Source: an uncultured Pelagibacteraceae bacterium
GTDB taxonomy: Bacteria; Pseudomonadota; Alphaproteobacteria; Pelagibacterales; Pelagibacteraceae
Assembly (NCBI GenBank): GCA_902594705.1
Contig: CACJNI010000002.1
Coordinates: 62,001 to 126,000 of the forward strand
Direction of reading: 5' to 3'
DNA length: 64,000 nt
Below are positions 44,103 to 53,588 of the stretch, piece by piece (position 1 is the first letter of the stretch; every line of letters starts with the position of its first letter). A model generated the notes under the pieces. That model worked only from the letters and a program-made list of their open reading frames with translations, did not search any database and was not told the DNA's origin. Position numbers and translations under genes: made by a program.

Positions 44103-45006
44103 AAGCAAGATATTTATAAATTTGATTTAAAGATTTTTCGTTTTGATCAAGTAAGAAAGTATTTCCTTGATGTTTTATTATAAGATTTATTTTTTTTTTA
44201 TAAAAGTATTGAATGATATATATAGAATAGCTAAGCAATAATTCGAAATCCAATTCATTATACCTATCTAAATCTAAAATTAATTTCTGTTTTTTTTGTT
44301 TATCTTTAAAAATTTTAATATATTTTTTTTGTATAGTCGATTTTTTCCAAGCAATTTTAGAAAAGCTATCTCCATTTTTAAATTCGTCTATCCCATCAAA
44401 ATCATCAGCTTCAATATAATTATCGATATTAAACTCATTTAATAGTTCTTGGTTTGGCTTTATACTTTTTGGGTAAACAATAATATGACAATCAATTTTA
44501 TAATTAATTTTTGTTTTGATAATACCAAATGGATATATTGAATTTAAAGATATCATATCTAATGGATATATCCCCCTTAATTTCTTATAATAATTTAATT
44601 TAAAGTAACTAATTTTTTTTAAAAAATTAAAATTTCCTAAATTTAGTTTTTGATAATTTATATTTATATTTAGTTTTTTTTCTTTTGATAAATTTTCTAT
44701 TATAAATTTTAAATTTTTATTCTTATTTGCCTCTACATAATATTCATTTAAAGAAACTAACTTTAAATTATTAATATTTTGATGAGATATAAGTATAGAT
44801 ATAAAGAAAATAAAAAAAATAATAATTGATAAAAGTAATCCTGAATTACTTTCATAAAAGACTGAAATTAAGAAACAAAAAAAAACAAATAATGAAAGTC
44901 CAATACCATTGAAATTTGGATAGATATATATTTTTGAATTATTTCTTAATTTTAAGAAATTTCTAAAATTAAGCTGATTATATCTTTTTTGAGATTGGAC
45001 CAACAT
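44089..45006 (-). CDS. DUF58 protein (MoxR-associated, VWA-like)
   Basis: A 305-residue protein with two membrane segments near the N-terminus (about 28-75), then a cytoplasmic region with the DUF58 signature GIDEFKNGDSFSKIAWKKST (family: DxxRxIxWxAxAR, altered here). It is Asn, Lys and Ile rich, in keeping with the local base composition. DUF58 genes follow MoxR ATPases in many bacteria. It overlaps the MoxR stop by one base and TgpA by 14. The DUF58 motif is degenerate (IAWKKST), so its activity may differ. Confidence 0.82.
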   Translation of the reverse strand: MLVQSQKRYNQLNFRNFLKLRNNSKIYIYPNFNGIGLSLFVFFCFLISVFYESNSGLLLSIIIFFIFFISILISHQNINNLKLVSLNEYYVEANKNKNLKFIIENLSKEKKLNININYQKLNLGNFNFLKKISYFKLNYYKKLRGIYPLDMISLNSIYPFGIIKTKINYKIDCHIIVYPKSIKPNQELLNEFNIDNYIEADDFDGIDEFKNGDSFSKIAWKKSTIQKKYIKIFKDKQKKQKLILDLDRYNELDFELLLSYSIYIIQYFYKKKINLIIKHQGNTFLLDQNEKSLNQIYKYLAYAKN

Positions 45007-45884
45007 TAATTGATATCAATCTTCTCAAGAATTTCTTTATTAACGAATTCTATTTTTTCATCTTGATTTAAAAACCTTATTCTATGCCTTAAAATATATG
45101 GGATTGTATCTTTGATATCCTGATGAGTAACATAATCTTTATTATTAATAATTGCCCAACCTTTAGCTAAATTAACTATTTGTTTCAAACATCTGGCAGA
45201 AACATATATTTTTTGATCAAGACTTTGAATTCTTTGTTCAACGCTTAAGACAAATTTGTAAATTTCATCTTTAATAGTGATAGTATTTTTTTTTTCTTTT
45301 AAATTTTGCCAGTCTATATTTTCAGGTTTTTGCTGATCTAAGTTAACTTCTTTCTTCAACATTTCTATTTTATCTTCATCATTTAAATCTGATAATGAAT
45401 AAGAAATCATAAATCTATCTAGTTGAGAATCTGGAAGTGAACTTGTACCAGATGAGTCCATGGGATTTTGTGTTGCGATTACAAAAAATGGTTCTGGAAG
45501 ACTGTGGCTTACTCCATCAATTGAAACATTTTTTTCCTCCATCGCTTCAAGAAAAGCACTTTGAGATTTTGGACTACCTCTATTTAATTCATCAGCCAAA
45601 ACAATATTTGTAAAAATTGGACCTTTTTGAAAATTCAATTTACCATCTAAAAAAATATTAAATCCAAGTATATCACTTGGTAGAAGATCTGAGGTGAATT
45701 GAACTCTTTTAAAATTTAATCCTAAGCTTTGTGTAATTGCTTTTGCAAAAGTTGTTTTGCCTGATCCAGGGTGATCTTCTATAAGTATACTTCCTTCTGA
45801 AATAATTGCAGCTAAAGTTAATTTAATTTTCTCAGAGTTACCAACAACAACTGTAGAAGTATTACTTATTATTTTTTCAAACAT
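45006..45884 (-). CDS. MoxR-family AAA+ ATPase
   Basis: A 292-residue ATPase with Walker A DHPGSGKTTFAKAI, Walker B VLADELNRGSPKSQSAFLEA (the MoxR AExNR motif is ADELNR), sensor 1 FFVIATQNPMDS, and sensor 2 region VSARCLKQIVNLAK. MoxR proteins act as chaperones for assembly of partner complexes; here the partners are probably the DUF58 and TgpA proteins encoded directly behind. It starts 12 bases after the prepilin peptidase stop and may be transcribed with it. Confidence 0.93.
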   Translation of the reverse strand: MFEKIISNTSTVVVGNSEKIKLTLAAIISEGSILIEDHPGSGKTTFAKAITQSLGLNFKRVQFTSDLLPSDILGFNIFLDGKLNFQKGPIFTNIVLADELNRGSPKSQSAFLEAMEEKNVSIDGVSHSLPEPFFVIATQNPMDSSGTSSLPDSQLDRFMISYSLSDLNDEDKIEMLKKEVNLDQQKPENIDWQNLKEKKNTITIKDEIYKFVLSVEQRIQSLDQKIYVSARCLKQIVNLAKGWAIINNKDYVTHQDIKDTIPYILRHRIRFLNQDEKIEFVNKEILEKIDIN

Positions 45885-45896
45885 AAATTTAAATGA

Positions 45897-46661
45897 TTAA
45901 TAAAAAATTATTAATCTAATTTTACTTTCAAATATTAAATATATCAATGTTGCAACAATAATATAAGGACCAAATGGAATTTGAGAAGAAAATTTTCTCG
46001 ATTTATTTATCAAACTTGGAGCAACTGATAATAATGCAATTATTGATGATAAAAAAATAACAAAAGGTATCGAGAACCACCCAAACCAAAATCCAATTGC
46101 AGATAATAATTTTGCATCACCTAAACCCATTCCTTCTTTTTTTCTTACTTGTTTATAAAAAAAAATTATAGACCAAATAATTCCATATCCAAATATTCCT
46201 CCAATTAAAGAATTTAAATAATTTGGAAACATTGGATGTAAATCTGGTATAAAAGATTTTACAAAACCCAAAAACATCATAGAGAAGGTTAAAACGTTTG
46301 GAATTATGTAATGTTTGAAATCGATAAAAAAAATTATTAAAAAATTTAAACTTAAAATTAACAAAAGTAATGTTGTGACACTGATACCATAAAGAAAGTA
46401 AATAATTAAAAAAAATAAAATACTTATAGTTTCTACTAATAGATATTGTGAAGAAATTTTTTTTTTACATTTTCTACATTTCCCATTTAAAAGCAAAAAT
46501 GAAATTACAGGAATATTATCTTTCCATGTAATTAAATTAGTACAATTTGGACAAAATGATCTTCCTGATACAACCCCTTTTTCTAAAGGTAAACGGTAAA
46601 TACAGACATTTGCAAAACTTCCCCAAAGTGCTCCTAGAACAATTACAAAAACGAAGTCCAC
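45897..46661 (-). CDS. pilD: Prepilin peptidase / N-methyltransferase PilD
   Basis: A 254-residue inner-membrane aspartate protease with about eight membrane segments. Landmarks are GSFANVCIYRLP at the N-terminus, two zinc pairs FCPNC and CRKC, and catalytic aspartates in IDFKHYIIPN and GMGLGDAKLLSAIG. It cuts the leaders of the pilins encoded at 21896-22822 and 32140-34886 and methylates Phe1. It starts with GTG and is the first gene after the divergent gap to the GAF-SpoIIE gene. Confidence 0.93.
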   Translation of the reverse strand: MDFVFVIVLGALWGSFANVCIYRLPLEKGVVSGRSFCPNCTNLITWKDNIPVISFLLLNGKCRKCKKKISSQYLLVETISILFFLIIYFLYGISVTTLLLLILSLNFLIIFFIDFKHYIIPNVLTFSMMFLGFVKSFIPDLHPMFPNYLNSLIGGIFGYGIIWSIIFFYKQVRKKEGMGLGDAKLLSAIGFWFGWFSIPFVIFLSSIIALLSVAPSLINKSRKFSSQIPFGPYIIVATLIYLIFESKIRLIIFY

Positions 46662-46785
46662 AAAAATGATTATATTTTTATATTTGATGTAATGTGAATT
46701 AACCCATCAATTACATACTGAACCAATAATACTGCATCCTGAAGATGGATGTATAAATTTGGGGTATTAATTATAATCTCCATTG

Positions 46786-46815
46786 TTGAAAAACTTACCA
46801 AAAATTGCTTAAAAT
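46786..46815 (+). promoter_or_regulatory. Possible promoter of the GAF-SpoIIE gene
   Basis: TTGAAA (46786-46791) and TAAAAT (46810-46815) are spaced by 18 bases, ending 13 bases before the start codon at 46829. This would give a nearly leaderless transcript, which fits the lack of a visible Shine-Dalgarno. The match is moderate and AT-rich sequence makes chance hits common. Confidence 0.3.
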
Positions 46816-46828
46816 ACTAGTTAAATAA

Positions 46829-48118
46829 ATGTTTCTATTTAAATCAAAAAAACCGATCGAACCAAAAAAAGAAGCTGAACAAATAAACGTTGATTTAGAG
46901 CTTGTAACAAAAATGAATCAAGACTTCGCTTTGTCTCTTGATTTAAACGATACTCTAATGAATGCATTAAGAGTTATAATTGCAAGACTAAATGCGGAAG
47001 CTGCAAACATTTTTTTAATAAATGAAGAAAAGAAAAAATTCGAGTGCATAGCCTCTTTGCACCAAGACTACTTAGATGAATATCAACTGGATCTAAAAGA
47101 TGGAGTAATGGGTAAAGCAGTAGAACAAAGAAAATGTATTCGTGTTGGAAACGTTAGAAAAGATGTGAGACAAATAGCAGAATTTTATTTTGATTTAGAT
47201 AACAAAACAAATTTTACAACTTACTCAGTACTCTGTTCACCATTGATAGCAGCAAACGAATGTATAGGAGTTATTCATTGTTTAAATAAAAAAACAGAGG
47301 ATAAACTATTTATTGAAGATGATAGAAAACTTTTAGAGACACTATCAGCCCCTGCTGCTTTAGCAATTAGAAATGCAAAGATGGCTAAAGAAATGGTTGA
47401 AAAAAATAAAATACAAAAGGAAGTAGAAATTGTTGGTGAAATTCAAAGATCTTTATTATCGAAAAATATAGAAAAAGACTTTCCAATTTCAGGAATCAAT
47501 ATTCCTGCTAAAGTTGTTTCTGGAGATTTTTATAATTTTTCAGATTTGGGTGATGGAAAATATGGATTTGGGGTAGCAGATGTATCTGGTAAAGGTATTA
47601 AATCATCTCTGTTGATGTCAAAGGCATCTAGTTTATATAGATGCTTAAGTAAAACCAATTTTTCTGCCTCGGATCTATTATTTCAACTAAATAATGAAAT
47701 ATGTGAAACAATTTCTAGAGGAATGTTTGTTACGATGTTAATTGGAATATACGACTCAAACAAAAAAGAATTACTCTTATCGAGCGCAGGTCATGAACCA
47801 CCATTAATATTATCAGCTGATGGAACTTTTTCTAATTTCTCTGAGGCTGGACCACCTTTAGGAATAATGCCAAAAACAAAATATCCTGAACATACTATAC
47901 CATTTGAAAAGAGCTCAATGTATATTTTTACCGATGGAATTACTGAAATAAAAAATCCAAGTGGTGAAATGTTGGGATCTGAAGGTTTTGAAAATTATAT
48001 TAAAAAATATCAACCAACACCAATTAACGAAAGACTTAAAACAATGATAGATGATATTCTGGGTGCAGGTCATATACAAAAGGATGATTTAACAATTGTT
48101 GCAATAGACGGAAAGTAG
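46829..48118 (+). CDS. GAF-domain SpoIIE/PP2C phosphatase
   Basis: A 429-residue soluble protein. Residues about 25-185 are a GAF domain (LIAANECIGVIHCLNKKTED near its end), a linker coiled coil follows (about 185-205), and residues about 205-429 are a SpoIIE phosphatase. The metal aspartates are D233 (SGDFYNF), D251 (DVSGKG), D369 (FTDGITE) and D419/D420 (KDDLTIV). It has no membrane segment. RsbU-like enzymes with GAF domains activate STAS proteins. It is next to the prepilin peptidase gene (divergent) and converges with rodA with no gap. The GAF ligand is unknown. Confidence 0.92.
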   Translation: MFLFKSKKPIEPKKEAEQINVDLELVTKMNQDFALSLDLNDTLMNALRVIIARLNAEAANIFLINEEKKKFECIASLHQDYLDEYQLDLKDGVMGKAVEQRKCIRVGNVRKDVRQIAEFYFDLDNKTNFTTYSVLCSPLIAANECIGVIHCLNKKTEDKLFIEDDRKLLETLSAPAALAIRNAKMAKEMVEKNKIQKEVEIVGEIQRSLLSKNIEKDFPISGINIPAKVVSGDFYNFSDLGDGKYGFGVADVSGKGIKSSLLMSKASSLYRCLSKTNFSASDLLFQLNNEICETISRGMFVTMLIGIYDSNKKELLLSSAGHEPPLILSADGTFSNFSEAGPPLGIMPKTKYPEHTIPFEKSSMYIFTDGITEIKNPSGEMLGSEGFENYIKKYQPTPINERLKTMIDDILGAGHIQKDDLTIVAIDGK

Positions 48119-49249
48119 CTAGTAAACTGATATTTGTTCCTGATTATAAATTTTACAACTCATAACAATACTTAATCCTAACATAATAGATAATAAAGAA
48201 GATCCACCGTAAGACATTATCGGTAATGGTGCACCAACAATTGGTAGCATCCCTAAAACCATAGCTATATTAACAAATACGTACAAGAAAATTGCTGTGG
48301 CGAAACCAAAGCAATATAATTTTGCAAAGAAGCTCCTTGAGACTAAGCCAACATTTATTATTCTATAAATTAACAGTATATACAGTAGCAATAATATAAT
48401 TGACCCAAGAAACCCAAACTCTTCTGAAAAAAGTGTAAATATAAAGTCAGTGTGTTTTTCTGGTAAAAATTCTAAATAACTTTGAGTCCCTTTTAAGTAT
48501 CCTTTTCCAAAAAAACCACCAGATCCAATAGCTATCTTTGATTGAATTATTTGATATCCAGCACCTAAAGGATCTCTATCAGGATTAAAGAAAGTTAATA
48601 TTCTGGATTTTTGATAAGGTTTTAAAATGGATATAACAAAAGGTAATGAGACCAATAACAATAATCCTGAATAAACAAAGTATTTAATATTTAATCCTGC
48701 CAACCAAATTATAGCAATACCACTTCCTGCAATTAAAATAGAAGTTCCTAAATCAGGTTGCTGTATTACAAGATAACAAGGAATTATTAAAAGTATAATT
48801 GGTTGAATTAAAAACTTATAGCTTTGAATATCTGAGCTTTGAATTCTATGATAATATCTTGCAAAACAAATTATTACAGCAATCTTCATTAATTCTGAAG
48901 GTTGTAAATTTAAAAAGTATAAGTTTATCCATCTTGTTGCTCCAGATGCTGAAATTCCGAAAAATAAAACTGTTATTAATAAAACTAATCCAACAAAATA
49001 AAATAAGTAAGCATTTTTATACCATGTTGAAACTCTCACAAAAGATAAAACTAAAAATAAGCTAAAAAAAACGGATAATCTAATGATATGATTTTTTGTG
49101 TAAAAAGAAAACTTCCCTCCCTCTGTAGAATAAATTGCAAAAACACTAATTGATCCTATGGCAATTATTAATAAGATTAATAAGTAATCAATAGATCTTA
49201 ATTTATCTAAAAAGCTGTAATTACTTGCTTGTATTCTTTCCCTCAACAT
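48119..49249 (-). CDS. rodA: Peptidoglycan glycosyltransferase RodA (SEDS)
   Basis: A 376-residue SEDS-family membrane protein with about ten membrane segments. The family landmarks are FGISASGATRWINLYFLNLQ, then PSELMKIAVII, QPDLGTSILI, GFFGKGYLKGTQ and FLPEKHTDFIFTLFSEEFGF. It polymerises glycan strands together with the transpeptidase encoded just upstream (PBP2), under MreB control. Its start overlaps the mrdA stop by one base. It is the last gene of the long minus-strand run. Confidence 0.94.
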   Translation of the reverse strand: MLRERIQASNYSFLDKLRSIDYLLILLIIAIGSISVFAIYSTEGGKFSFYTKNHIIRLSVFFSLFLVLSFVRVSTWYKNAYLFYFVGLVLLITVLFFGISASGATRWINLYFLNLQPSELMKIAVIICFARYYHRIQSSDIQSYKFLIQPIILLIIPCYLVIQQPDLGTSILIAGSGIAIIWLAGLNIKYFVYSGLLLLVSLPFVISILKPYQKSRILTFFNPDRDPLGAGYQIIQSKIAIGSGGFFGKGYLKGTQSYLEFLPEKHTDFIFTLFSEEFGFLGSIILLLLYILLIYRIINVGLVSRSFFAKLYCFGFATAIFLYVFVNIAMVLGMLPIVGAPLPIMSYGGSSLLSIMLGLSIVMSCKIYNQEQISVY

Positions 49250-51198
49250 TATGCTAAACTAGTATTTCCATTATTAAATTGTTCTCGTAATTTATGTCTA
49301 TCAATAATTCTTTTAATTAATTTACTTGCAAGCGGAGCTGCAGCTTTACTACCAGATCCTCCATGTTCAATAATTACACTTATTGCATATCTTGGATCCT
49401 TATATGGTGCGAAAGCTATATATAATGCATGATCTCTTTTTTTGTATTCAATTTGTTCAGTATCTAAATCTAATTCTCTATCGAGATCAGTAATTCTTCT
49501 AACCTGCGAGGTTCCAGTTTTTCCTGCAAATTGGTACTTGAGATCGTCGTAACGAGATTTGTATGAAGTTCCATATTGTTCATTTGTAGAACCAAACATT
49601 GCATCTAATACAAAGTTAATATTAGACTTTTTGTGATACATTCTTTGATAATATTCAACATTTATATCGTCTAGATAATTTCTTTCATGCAAGGGAAAAT
49701 TGGATTGATCCAATTTAATTTTATTAATTACATTCTTATAATTAATAGAGTCATCTTTTATGATATGAGGTTTTATTTTATATCCTCCATTTGCAATTTG
49801 TGCAGTCATTAGACAAAGTTGAAGAGGTGTGGTCTGTATATAGCCTTGTCCTATGCCATTAATTACAGTTTCACCTAAATACCAACTTTGTTCCAACGCA
49901 CGTCTCTTCCATTTAGTATCTGGAACCAATCCATTTTTTTCATCTTTATAAAGATCTCCGAGCACATTAGTCCCAAGCCCATATCTCTTTGCAATTATTG
50001 ATAATTTATCAACACCAAGTAATCTTGCCATTTCGTAAAAGTATATATCGCAAGATTGTTTGATAGCATTTCTCAGTCTCATGTACCCATGCCCTTCTTT
50101 TTTCCAGCAATGATATTTTACTCCATATAGTTCATATGGATGCTTATGACCTTTACATCTTATTGTTTTATTCGGATCTAATATGCCATATTCTAAAGCT
50201 GCTAAAGCAACTAATGGCTTAAAAGTTGAACCAGGAGAATAAAGTCCTGCAATAGACTTATTTATCAAAGGTTTTAAAGGATTATTTCTGATTTCTTGCC
50301 AATCTTTCTGATTAATTCCGTGGGTAAATTTGTTTGGATCATATGTGGGTGATGATGCCATTGCAACTATCTCACCAGTATAAATATCCATTGCACATAT
50401 TGAACCTGCCTTTCCTTTAAGTAGCTCTTGTGAATATTTTTGAATTTCAATGTCTATAGTTAAGTTTACTTTGTTACCTTGTTTTTCTTTAATGTAATCT
50501 ATTTGACTTATTCTTTTTCCAGAAGCATTAACTTCATATCTTTTAATACCGTAGTTACCTATTAACATTTTCTCTTGTGAATTTTCTATTCCATATTTTC
50601 CAACTTTAAGACCTGGAACAAAATTTTCTTTTATCTCTGGTTTTTCAAGATCTTTTGGACTAGCATCACCAACATAACCAACAATATGTACTAAATCATT
50701 TGCATAAGGATAAAATCTAGATGTTGATAATACAGGTTTCGCACCTTCTAATTCATGTAAATATAAATTAATTTTTGAGAATTGTTCCCAAGTTAAATTG
50801 TCTGAGACCACCAAGGTATCCCACGGTTTTAGTCTTTCCTTTTTTTTGTAAAGTTTTTTTAGTTGAAATTTATCTAATCCTATTAAATTTTTGATCTTAA
50901 AAACTGTTAAATCGAAATCATTAATTTCGTCTAATATTAAATGCAACTGAAATACTCTGTCGTTGCTTGCTAGAACTTTATTAAAGTTATCTACAATTAT
51001 GCCTCTCTGAGGAGGAGTTTTCCATTCTCGTATTCTATTTTTATCTGATAAAATTTCGTATTTTTCTCTATCAGAAATTTGTAAGTTGTATAGTCTTGAT
51101 GAAATACCAGCAAAAAGTAAAACTTTTGCTGCCGCAAGTATAAACATCCTCCTAGTTATTACTCTGCCCTTTTCTATGTTTCTTCCTCTATTCAACAT
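49249..51198 (-). CDS. mrdA: Penicillin-binding protein 2 (MrdA), elongasome transpeptidase
   Basis: A 649-residue protein with one N-terminal membrane segment, a PBP dimerisation domain and a transpeptidase domain. The active-site motifs are SxxK in GLYSPGSTFKPLVAL, SxD in IKQSCDIYFYEMA and KTG in FAGKTGTSQVR. It cross-links new wall in the elongasome with RodA and MreBCD. The end (GGSGSKAAAPLASKLIKRI) is typical. It overlaps mreD by 11 bases. Confidence 0.95.
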   Translation of the reverse strand: MLNRGRNIEKGRVITRRMFILAAAKVLLFAGISSRLYNLQISDREKYEILSDKNRIREWKTPPQRGIIVDNFNKVLASNDRVFQLHLILDEINDFDLTVFKIKNLIGLDKFQLKKLYKKKERLKPWDTLVVSDNLTWEQFSKINLYLHELEGAKPVLSTSRFYPYANDLVHIVGYVGDASPKDLEKPEIKENFVPGLKVGKYGIENSQEKMLIGNYGIKRYEVNASGKRISQIDYIKEKQGNKVNLTIDIEIQKYSQELLKGKAGSICAMDIYTGEIVAMASSPTYDPNKFTHGINQKDWQEIRNNPLKPLINKSIAGLYSPGSTFKPLVALAALEYGILDPNKTIRCKGHKHPYELYGVKYHCWKKEGHGYMRLRNAIKQSCDIYFYEMARLLGVDKLSIIAKRYGLGTNVLGDLYKDEKNGLVPDTKWKRRALEQSWYLGETVINGIGQGYIQTTPLQLCLMTAQIANGGYKIKPHIIKDDSINYKNVINKIKLDQSNFPLHERNYLDDINVEYYQRMYHKKSNINFVLDAMFGSTNEQYGTSYKSRYDDLKYQFAGKTGTSQVRRITDLDRELDLDTEQIEYKKRDHALYIAFAPYKDPRYAISVIIEHGGSGSKAAAPLASKLIKRIIDRHKLREQFNNGNTSLA

Positions 51199-51709
51199 TT
51201 TCTTGTCTTAAACCTAATAAATAAATTTGATTAAATAATTTTGCTACTGCTGGATAAATTAAAAATGAAAAAAAAGCAGTCGACATTAAAGTTCCATAAC
51301 TTATAATTCCATCAAAAAAAGTAGCTAAAACCGTAAAATGAATTGAGCTAATAATTAATATTGCAATAAAGAATAATATCCAATCATAAATTAAATTAGG
51401 AACTAAAGTTCTGGCTCTAAAAAAAGATGCTATTACACAAAGCAGAAGATAGTTAATTGATGAAACTCCAATCGGTAAGTTTTGTACTACATCATTGATA
51501 ATACCTGCAAAAAAAATAAGTCCATAACCAAGCATTTCGGGTTTTCTTAAAACCCAATAAAAAATAATTAAGTGAATGAAATTAAAAGAAACATTAATAG
51601 CGAAAACTTTAAATGATAGTGAATAACCTGTCAGAGCAAAGAAAAATAACAGAATAAATGGAAAACCATTTAATAAAAATTGATAAAATTTTACATCTCC
51701 TCTAGCCAT
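51188..51709 (-). CDS. mreD: Rod shape-determining protein MreD
   Basis: A 173-residue membrane protein with about five to six hydrophobic segments, in the classical MreBCD order. FAGIINDVVQNLPIGVSS matches the MreD G-x-x-x-D-x-L-x-G-x-P-x-G pattern. GGAGATG precedes the start. It starts one base from the mreC stop and overlaps mrdA by 11 bases. Confidence 0.88.
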   Translation of the reverse strand: MARGDVKFYQFLLNGFPFILLFFFALTGYSLSFKVFAINVSFNFIHLIIFYWVLRKPEMLGYGLIFFAGIINDVVQNLPIGVSSINYLLLCVIASFFRARTLVPNLIYDWILFFIAILIISSIHFTVLATFFDGIISYGTLMSTAFFSFLIYPAVAKLFNQIYLLGLRQENVE

Positions 51710-51710
51710 T

Positions 51711-52547
51711 CTACTTATTTACCTGCACATAATTTAGTTGATTTAAGTTACTAAAAAACTTTACATACTTTTTGCTATCCTGAATAATTATTTTTCCGAC
51801 AGGAATCGAAGCTGGAATTGTTCCATCTGACCCAGAAGTATAGACTATTTCGTTTTCTTTTATTTCATTGTCTTTAGGTAAATATTCTAGCTCTGCATAC
51901 TCGTCATTTCCATTTCCTGACAGTATTGCATTGATACCGCTTGGCTCAATAATGATGGGGATTTTACTATTAAGATCATTAGCAAGTAATACCCTTGAGC
52001 TCAAAAAGTTAACATTTACAACTTTTCCGATATAATATAATCGATCTTTTACAGCAGATCCTAGTTTTACACCATTTTTTTGACCTTTGTTAATTATTAA
52101 AGACTTCAAATAGGGACTTTGTTTATCCAATAAAATTTTAGTTAACATATATTCTTTAGAGTACAAATCTCTTTCTTCAATTAACTTTTTCAAAAGAGCA
52201 TTCTCAGATTTATAAAAATCAACTTCTTTTCTAAGTGAATCTAAATCAAGATCTTTATCCCTTAAAACTGAAAACTCTTCATACATACTCATATGATCTT
52301 GAAAGAGATAATATTTTTCTTTCACATATTTGAATGGACTTGATACAACATGTGATCCTCTAAAAATTATATCTTTTGTGATAGACCTAAATTGGTTAAC
52401 TGGACCAGTTTTAAAATACTCTAAAAATAAAACTAAAATAGATATAATTAATAATGTAAATAAAGAAAATTTTTGTCTATTTCCTTTTTTTAGAAATGCT
52501 GAACGAATAGCAATAATAAAATCATCTCTACTCGATTCTGTTGACAT
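51711..52547 (-). CDS. mreC: Rod shape-determining protein MreC
   Basis: A 278-residue protein with a cytoplasmic N-terminus, one membrane helix (about 25-45), a coiled coil (about 85-120) and the MreC beta-domain with GQKNGVKLGSAVKDRLYYIGKV and VYTSGSDGTIPASIPVGKI. It forms a periplasmic scaffold that activates PBP2. It lies 5 bases after mreB. Confidence 0.92.
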   Translation of the reverse strand: MSTESSRDDFIIAIRSAFLKKGNRQKFSLFTLLIISILVLFLEYFKTGPVNQFRSITKDIIFRGSHVVSSPFKYVKEKYYLFQDHMSMYEEFSVLRDKDLDLDSLRKEVDFYKSENALLKKLIEERDLYSKEYMLTKILLDKQSPYLKSLIINKGQKNGVKLGSAVKDRLYYIGKVVNVNFLSSRVLLANDLNSKIPIIIEPSGINAILSGNGNDEYAELEYLPKDNEIKENEIVYTSGSDGTIPASIPVGKIIIQDSKKYVKFFSNLNQLNYVQVNK

Positions 52548-52552
52548 AATAT

Positions 52553-53584
<1,032 letters not shown>

Positions 53585-53588
53585 TTAA

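Noticed and set aside
46733-46753. Possible stem TGCATCC/GGATGTA in the pilD/GAF-SpoIIE divergent gap
   Set aside because: One wobble pair, short stem and no T-run. It could be an operator, but there is no second copy to support it.
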